In this document: positions 37,801 to 46,800 of the stretch, one piece after another | How the letters are laid out: every line of letters begins with the position of its first letter | Numbering within the stretch: position 1 is the first letter of the stretch | Assembly: GCA_016183985.1 (NCBI GenBank) | Contig: JACPDN010000006.1 | Location: 806,001 to 870,000 of the forward strand | DNA: 64,000 bases | Source of the DNA: Pseudomonadota bacterium | GTDB taxonomy: Bacteria > Pseudomonadota > Alphaproteobacteria > Dongiales > Dongiaceae | Direction: 5' to 3' | Position numbers and translations under genes: made by a program | Notes under the pieces: generated by a model | Told to the model about the DNA's origin: nothing | Database searches by the model: none | Seen by the model: the letters and a program-made list of their open reading frames with translations, nothing else

Positions 37801-40800
37801 ACGCTTCGACCCGGTCCACGCCTTCATTCTCATTTTCAACGACTTTATCGTCGACATTGTCGACCACGTAGACATCGGCACCGAGATCGCCCATTAGTGT
37901 ATCCTTGCCAAGGCCACCATCCAGGCGATTGCCTGCCGCATTCCCGAGAATTGCGTTATCAAGCGCATTGCCGGTACCATCTATTGCCGCGGTGGCGATC
38001 AGGGTGAGATTCTCGACATTGTCCGCCAGCACATAACTCGTTGTCGCCAGCACCCAATCGACACCTTCGCCCGCACCTTCGGTGATCTTGTCGGCACCAT
38101 CGACCACGTAAGTGTCGTCGCCGGCACCACCAATCAGGTTGTCATCACCTTTGCCGCCGTCCAGCGTGTCGTTGCCATCGCCGCCAGAAAGCGTATTGAT
38201 CCCGTCATTGCCAATGATCCGGTTATCAAGCGTGTTGCCGGTGCCACTCGCGGCCGTACCGGTGAGCAGCAAATTCTCGACATGAGCACCCAGCGTCCAA
38301 TCCAGACCAGCCTCGACGGTATCCACGCCCCCATCGCTATCTTCCGTGACCGTATCGCCGGCCCCAACGACATAGGTGTCATTACCCTTGCCACCTACCA
38401 GCGTGTCGCCACCGCCCAGGCTGACGAGGCGATCATTGCCATCCAGCCCGGCCAAGGTATTGGCGCCAGCCGTACCGACGATGACGTTATCGAGGGCGTT
38501 ACCCGCGCCGGTCATCGCTGACCCGGTAAGCGTGAGGTTTTCGACAAAATCGCCCAAGATATAATTGATCGACGCGACAACCTTGTCGATCCCGCCGGCA
38601 TCGATATGCTTCCCGCCTTCATCCGCGCCCGTGGTCGTCGGATCGTCCTCGGTCAACTTCTCTGCACCATCGGCGTTAAAGGTATATTCGCTGACGGTGT
38701 CTCCTGCATCACTCACGATATAGGTGTCGCCACCGGCGCCACCATGCAGTATGTCATTGCCGCCGCCGCCGTCGAGCACATTGCGCGCCGCATTTCCTGT
38801 TAGGGTGTTGGCACCGGCATTGCCCGTCGCATCGATATTGAAGCGACCGGTAAGCGTAATATTCTCGATATCGGCCAACGTTGCGATCGAGTAGCTGATG
38901 GACGCCTCGACCGTATCGGTGCCTTTGCCAGCCTCTTCCACCACGACATCGCCCGTGTTGTCGACGACATAGACATCATTGCCATCACCACCCGTCAGAG
39001 TATCGACACCCAGACCGCCATCGATTCGATTGGCACCGTCATCGCCGGTAAGGGTGTCATTGAAGCGTGAGCCGGTGAGGTTCTCGATCTCGGCATAACT
39101 GTCGCCCGCCGCCTCGCCGGTATTTACGCCAGCATCTTTGAGGCTCGCCGTCAGACCCGTTTCAGCGCCGACATAGGAGGCCGTGTCGTCCCCGGCTCCG
39201 CCGACCAAGCTGTCATTGCCTTCCCCACCGATCAGCACATCGTTCCCGGCCGCCCCAGTGAGCGTATTCGCTGCGTCATTGCCCGTCAGTGTATTGTCTA
39301 GGGCATTGCCTGTGCCATTAATCGCGCTGCTTTCGGTCAGCGTCAGGTTTTCGACATTGTCGCCAATTGTGTAGGAGACGGACGCCTTGACCAGATCTAT
39401 TCCTGCCTGCAGGTCCGGATCGCCAGATTTGGTGGCCGGGATCGTTCCCTCGATCACCTGATCAGCCACATTGTCGACGACATAGATGTCGTCCCCCTTT
39501 CCACCGGCCATGGTGTCGGCACCGCCGCCGCCGTCGAGCGTGTTGTTCCCGTCATTGCCCATGAGGTGATTGTCGAGGGCATTGCCAGTCGCGTTGATAT
39601 GGGTCGTGCCGGTCAGCGTGAGGTCTTCGAGATTGCTGCCAAGCGCATATGAGATCGAGGCCTCGACACTGTCGGTCCCTTGCCCGGCATTTTCCGTCAC
39701 GACATCGCCAGCGTTGTCGACGACATAGGTATCGTCACCCAGGCCACCAAGCATGGTGTCGTTGCCGCGCCCCCCATCCAGGCGATTGGCGCTGTCATCG
39801 CCGGTTAGATCGTCGGCGAAGACTGATCCAGTAAGATTCTCGATGCTATCGAAGCTGTCGCCCGTCGCTTCCCCGCCGCTTGCCGTGCCCGCCTTCAGGT
39901 TGATGGTCACCGCGGCTGACGAGCTGATATAAGATGCCGTATCGGTGCCCAGGCCGCCAAAGAGCTGGTCGCCGCCCCCACCACCAATCAAGGTGTCGTC
40001 GCCTGAATCGCCATCCAGTTTGTTGGCCCCAGCGTTGCCAACGATTTCGTTGGCAAGCGTATTGCCGATGCCATCGATGGCCGATTGGCCGGTGAGGGTC
40101 AGGTTCTCGACATTGGCCGCGATGGTATAGCTGATGCTAGATTCGACCCGGTCGGTGCCGTTGTCGCCAACCTCCACCACAGCGTCGTTGAGGTCATCGA
40201 CAACATAGGTGTCGTTCCCTTTGCCACCCGTGAGCGTGTCGGCACCGCCACCGCCGTCGAGGCGGTTATCCTGGTCGTCACCAGTGAGATTGTCGATTTG
40301 AGCAGAACCGGTGACGTTTTCGATCGAGACCAGAATATCACCCGCGGCGTCGCCGCCGGAGACCGTTCCGGCGCCAAGATCCACCGTCACGCCGCTGGCC
40401 GACCCAAGGTAGGACACCGTATCCCTGCCCTCGCCACCATCGAGCGTATCGGCGCCGGCTCCACCTTCCAGCGTATCATTGCCGGAGAGGCCCTTCAGGA
40501 TGTTCACCGCCCCATTACCGGTGATCTTATTGTCGAGACTATTGCCCGATCCATCGCTCGCCGCAGCACCCGTCAGCGTGAGATTCTCGATATTGCTGCC
40601 AAGTGTATAGGTAAAGGAGGCCTCAACGGAATCGACGCCGTGATCTGCGAGCTCCGTGACGACATCCGCCTGATGGTCGACCACATAGGTGTCGTCACCA
40701 AAGCCACCGGCCATCTGATCGGCGCCCACCCCGCCGTCGAGGCGGTTCTTGCCGTCATTGCCAATCAGAATATTCTCGAGATTGTTGCCGGTCCCGGTGA

Positions 40801-43800
40801 GATCGGCCTTCCCGGCTATGACTAAGTTCTCAACATTGGCGCCAAGCGTATATCCGGCACCAGTAAATGCCTCGGTCAGCTCAACCGTGTCACGGCCACC
40901 ATCGCTCGAACTCTCGCTGACCACATCGCCGGCACTATCGACGACGTAGGTGTCCGAGCCAAGGCCACCCGCCATGACATCATTGCCTTTGCCGCCATCG
41001 AGACGGTTCTCGCCATCCGAGCCGGTCAGAGTGTCATCGTGATCGGACCCGACCAGGTTTTCTATCGAGGTGAAAGTGTCGCCATTCGAGTCACCACCGG
41101 AGGCTGTCCCAGCCTTGAGATCGACCGTGACCCCGATACCGGACCCCGCATAAGACGCCGTGTCGATTCCCTCGCCCCCGTCCAGCGTATCACCACCGGC
41201 ACCGCCTTTCAGCACGTCATCTCCGGCAAGGCCCTGGAGCTTGTTGGCGCCGCTATTGCCGGTGATCTCGTTTGCCGCCGCATTGCCCGTACCGTCCAGG
41301 TCGGCAAGCCCCGTCAGCGTCAGATTCTCCAGCTCCTCGCCGAGCTTGTAGGTGATGGCGCTCTCAACCGTATCGGTACCGCCGCCGCCATATTCGATGA
41401 TTTTGTCGCCGTGGCCGCCAACCACATAGGTGTCGTTGCCGGCGCCACCCATCATCGTATCGTTACCGGCGCCGCCATCCAGGCGATTGGCGCCGAAATT
41501 GCCAGTGAGCTTATTGTCGAGCGTATTGCCCGTGGCATCGATATCGGCACTGCCGGTCAGGCGGATTTCTTCGATATTGGCGCCGGCCGTATAGCTGGCG
41601 CTGGCCTCAATCCGATCATAGCCTTCATCGGCGTTTTCGACGACAGCGTCATTGCTGCTATCGACGACATAAACATCGTCGCCGGCGCCACCCTTCAATG
41701 TATCGACCCCTTTGCCGCCATCAATGCGGTTGGCGTTCTGATCGCCTGTCAGATTGTCGGCATGATCGGATCCGATGAGATTTTCGACCTCGAAGACGGA
41801 GTCCCCCTCCGCATCGCCGCCTGCAGCTGCAGCCGTTGCCAGATTGACCGTGACGCCCGCATTGGAGCCTTCATAGCTCACCGTATCGATGCCCGCGCCA
41901 CCAACCATGGCATCGGCGCCCTTGCCGCCCTTCAGCGTGTCGTCGCCATCGAAGCCGCGCAGATCATTGGCGCCGTCATTGCCTAGGATGACGTTATCAA
42001 GCGCATTGCCATAGCCAGCCACAACACCCGTTCCGGTGAGGGTCAAATCCTCGATATTGGCACCCAGCGTGAAGCTGACCGAGGATTCCACCCGGTCATG
42101 GCCCCAATACTCACCCTCGCCATCGCCTTCCGTCACCTTGTCACCGGCGCTGTCGACGATATAGATATCGTCACCCCGGCCACCCGCCATCTCGTCATTG
42201 CCGAGACCGCCGGAAATGGTGTTGTCGCCGTCGTTGCCGGTGAGCTTGTTGTCGAGCTCGTTGCCGGTCGCATCGAGGTCGGCCGCGCCGGTCAGAGTGA
42301 GGTGTTCGAGATTGGCGCCCAGTGTGAAGGTGACGCCGCTTTCGACACTGTCCGTGCCTTCGTTCAGGGCCTCGGTGACCGTATCACCCAGAGCATCGAC
42401 GACATAAGTGTCGTTACCCTTGCCGCCGGCCAGAGCGTCATTGCCCTTGCCGCCAATGAGCCTGTTGTCAGCGTCATTGCCGGTGAGCGTGTCGTTGAAT
42501 GCCGAGCCGGTCACATTCTCGATATTTGAGAGGATGTCGCCCTCGGCTTCGCCGTCGCTGCCCTTGCCGGTCAGCAGATTGATCGTGACTCCCGCATCCG
42601 AACCCGCATAGGAGAGCAGGTCCACGCCGTCCCCACCATCGATGGTGTCCGCCCCCAAGCCACCGAAGATGTGATCGTTGCCTTTGCCACCCGAGAGATG
42701 GTTGTCGCCGTCATTGCCGACGATTTCATTGTCGAGATCGTTGCCGGTGCCGTCGATATGGCCATCGCCGATGAGTTCCAGCGCCTCGATATTGTTCCCA
42801 AGCGTATAGCTCACCGACGTTATGACCCGGTCGAGCCCCTCATCCTTGCTCTCGATCGCCTGGTCGGCAACGTTATCAATGATATATAGGTCGTCGCCCT
42901 TCCCACCAGTCAACTTGTCAGCACCAACACCGCCATCCAGCGTGTCGTCACCATCGAGTCCGGCAAGATTGTTATCGGCCGCATTGCCGGTCACGACATT
43001 GTCGAGGGCATTACCGGTGCCGTCGACCGCTGTCGATCCGATCAACGTGAGGCTTTCGATGCGATCGCTAAGCGTCCAGGAGATGGAACTCTCGACCGTG
43101 TCGACACCGTAATCGCCATCCTCGATCGTCTGGTCGCCGACGTGATCCACGACATAGGTGTCATCACCGAAGCCGCCAAGCATCATATCGGCCCCGGCCC
43201 CACCGTCGAGGCGGTCATTGCCGGCCCCGCCTTCCAGCCGGTTGACGCCCGCATTGCCGGTCAGCGCGTCATTCCAGATGCCGCCAATCAGGTTTTCGAC
43301 ATTGCTGAGACTGTCCTCGGCCGAGCCACCAGAGACGTTGCCGGTCGCAAGATTGGCCGTCACCGCGGCCAATGCACCGCCGTAATAGACCGTGTCCGTG
43401 CCGTCGCCGCCGTCGATGATGTCATTGCCGGTCCCACCGTCCAGCCAATCATTGCCAGCGCCGCCCGTGAGGCTGTCCTTGCCGTCGCCACCGACCAGTT
43501 TGTTATCGGCCCCGTCGCCGGTAAGGCTGTCGTCAAAAGCCGTGCCGACGACATTCTCGATCCCAATCAGCGTATCGGTAAAGCTATGCGTCTCGGCTGA
43601 TACTGTGGATTTCCAATTGCCGGTCGAGGCCTCGACAATGTCGGTTGTCACCGTTAGCGTGGCGGTGCCAGCAGCAAGGTTCACGGTGACGCCGCTCTGC
43701 GTGAGCCTGTATTTGTCACCTGCGCCAAGTGGCGTCAGATCGTCCACTGACTTCAACTGTGAGGCAGCATAGCTCACTGTGTCATTGCCGCCACCGCCCG

Positions 43801-46800
43801 TGAGTGTGTCGTTGCCGCGTCCGCCATCCAGCGCATTGTCCTTGTCGTCACCGGTGAGATCATCATCGTAGGCCGAGCCGACGAGATTCTCGATCTCGCT
43901 CAAATTGTCGCCGGCCGCGTCGCCGCCAGCATTGAGGGTGTTGTTGGACAAATTAACGGTGACACCGCTCGCCGATTTGCGATACGAGGCCGTGTCGCTG
44001 CCATCGCCGCCGACCAGCGTATCGGCCCCACCGCCACCTTGCAGCGTATCGCTGCCCTGGCCACCCTCGAGCCTATTGGCGTTCGCATCACCGGTCAGGC
44101 TGTCGGCATAGTCGGAGCCCAGCACGTTTTCGATACCGGTCCAGGTATCGCCTTCGGCTTCGCCACCTTTACCCTCATTTGCGCCCAAATCGATCGAGAC
44201 ACCGCCCACCGAGTTCTCATAGACCGCCGTATCGATGCCAGCGCCGCCGATGAGTATGTCCTTGCCTACCCCACCTTCGAGTCGGTTGTCGCCACCATCG
44301 CCCGTGAGGCTATCGTCGAAGCTAGACCCTGTCACGTTCTCGATATTGATGAGAACATCCCCTTGTGCGAAGCCACCCTTGTTGTTGGCGCTGTTGGTGA
44401 GATCAACGGTTACGCCGAAGACGGAATCCGAGTAGGACACGGTATCGACACCGGCACCACCGTCGATCGTGTCTTCGCCGTCGCCACCCCAGATCCGGCT
44501 GTCGCTACTGTCGCCTGTGATCTTGTCATTACCGCGACTGCCGACCACATCTTCGATCCCAAAGAGCTGATCGCCCTCGGCATCGCCACTCTTATTGTTG
44601 GCATTGTTGGTGAGATCGACTGTCACACCAAAGACGGAGTCCGAGTAGTCCGCCCGGTCTTTGCCCTCGCCGCCATAAATCAGATCGGCGCCTTCGCCGC
44701 CTGACAGCACATCATCGCCGGAACCGCCGATCAGCACATCCTTACCGCCAAGGCCCAGTACGACGTCATTGCCAGCAGCACCAGCCAGCCAATTGGTCGC
44801 CTCGTCGCCCGTGACGATTTCGTCACCGGCACCGCCGGTATAGGCCGCCAGCATCGCGGAAACGTCGATCGTTGTCCCATCGGCGAATTTGAAGGTCTCA
44901 AGCCGATTGTTCGCATTCGCCCAGTTCTCGATCCGAAGCCGGTCATCCAAGGCCCAGAAGCTGTCATTGTCGATGATCTTGCTGGCATCCGTGGCATCGC
45001 GATCGCGCAGAACGATCAATAGATCATCCCCCCGGATCTTGATCGCAACATCTTCGACCGTAACACCAGCGCCAAAGGTCAGGGTGTCCGAGCCGCCATC
45101 GCCCTCTTTCCAGACGGTCTCCGTGATGTTACGCGGGCCAGTATCGGTAAAGCTGACTTGGACCGTGCCAGTGGCACTTCCATAGCTGTAAGTGGTGCCG
45201 TCCGCGTCTTTCGTGACGGTTTGCTTGGTATATGAGTACGAGACTGAGATCGGCCCATAAGTCTGGCTATAGTCCTCCGTCCTTGTGGTCGTTTCCAGCC
45301 ACCGATTTTCGTCCTTGATGACATCCCAGGCGGACCCGCGGCCAAACGTATAGGTGTCGTTCCCGGCACCGCCTTCCAGCCGATCGTCGCCGGCCATGCC
45401 GTCGAGAAGATCGTTACCTTTGCCACCGGAGAGCTTCTCGTTCGACGCCGTTCCGGTCAGCGTATCGTCGCCTTCGGTGCCTTCCATCTCACCCAGAACC
45501 GGCGCCAGGGACGAACCAACCAGATCCGCAATCTTGACCTTGCTGCCGTCGGCAAATTCGATTGTTTCGATGCGGTCCTTGGCATCCGTCCAATTGGTGA
45601 GGCGCATGGAGTCGCTAAGCGCGCTCGCTTGCGCGTTCGGCGCAGACGCATCCTTCAAGCCGACATAGAGATCGGCACCGCGGAACTCGAAGACCAAGTC
45701 TTCCCGCGTGATGCCGGCCCCGAAGGCCAGGGTGTCAGAGCCGCCATCGAGATGGATGTCCTGCGGCGTGATGGTGATGTCGTAATCGAGGACGGTCACG
45801 GTTGCCGAGCCGGTCTGGGTGACTTGCGCCCAGTATTCATCGTGATCTTTATTGGCCGCCGTTTTCAAAACCCAGGTCTGATAGGTGTAGCTGGAGGTCA
45901 GTGAATGATACTCGCCGCTTGGATTGGCGACCTGGACCCATTGTTGGTCACGGTCGGTGATCTCGTCCTGACCGTCGCCGCGCGAGAAGCGATAGGTATC
46001 GTCGCCAGCGCCGCCCTTGAGAATGTCATCGTTCAGGCCACCGATGAAGGTATCGTCGCCACGAGATCCGGAGAGGGAATCATCGCCTCGGTCGCCGGAC
46101 AGCACGACGACATGTGCGTCATCGGTCGTAAATGTATCATCGCCTTCCGTACCACCGACAATCTCGGCGCCAAGATCGGCAACGTTTCGCTTGATACCGT
46201 CCGACCCCGAGAAAATGACCGTATCGACGCCATCTCCAGCCGAGATCGTGTCATCGGCATCGGCGACGATATAGTCATCACCCTTACCGCCGATCAATCG
46301 ATCAGCGCCGCTGCCGCCAGAGAGACTGTCATTGCCGTCCGAGCCGACGAGCTTGTCATTGCCGGCACCGCCATCGAGAGAGACACCCCAGCCCGTATAG
46401 ATGCCGTCGGGATCATAAGTGCGGCCAATATTGGATTTAGTCACCTGGCTCGCATCAAAAACGTCGTCGCCGCTCCAGCCTCGCGCTGCCTCAAGGTGGC
46501 TCGCCGCCAGGTCAAGTTGGACGCCGATTTCGCTGGTCACGATCGCGATGTCAGCACCCGCTTCGCCATCAATCAACGTGTCGTTCTGATCGACAAACAG
46601 CACGTCATCACCAGCACCGCCGCTGAGCTTGTCCTTGCCGTCACCACCATCGAGATAGTCGTTGCCGGCCCCGCCTTTCAGTGTGTCGTCGCCGCCATTG
46701 CCGGCTAATGAGACCGAGAGGGTTTCGTTTTCACGACCCTCGATCTGGGACTTGTCACCCGACGTGTAGGCGCTCGCGTCAAAGATATCGTTGCCGCCTG

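Noticed and set aside
33242-46708. Long plus-strand open frames opposite the RTX gene (for example 33242-33976, 41039-41986, 45905-46708)
   Set aside because: They are repetitive mirror frames of the RTX repeats with V/I/A/D-rich periodic sequence, no ribosome-binding sites and no recognised domains.
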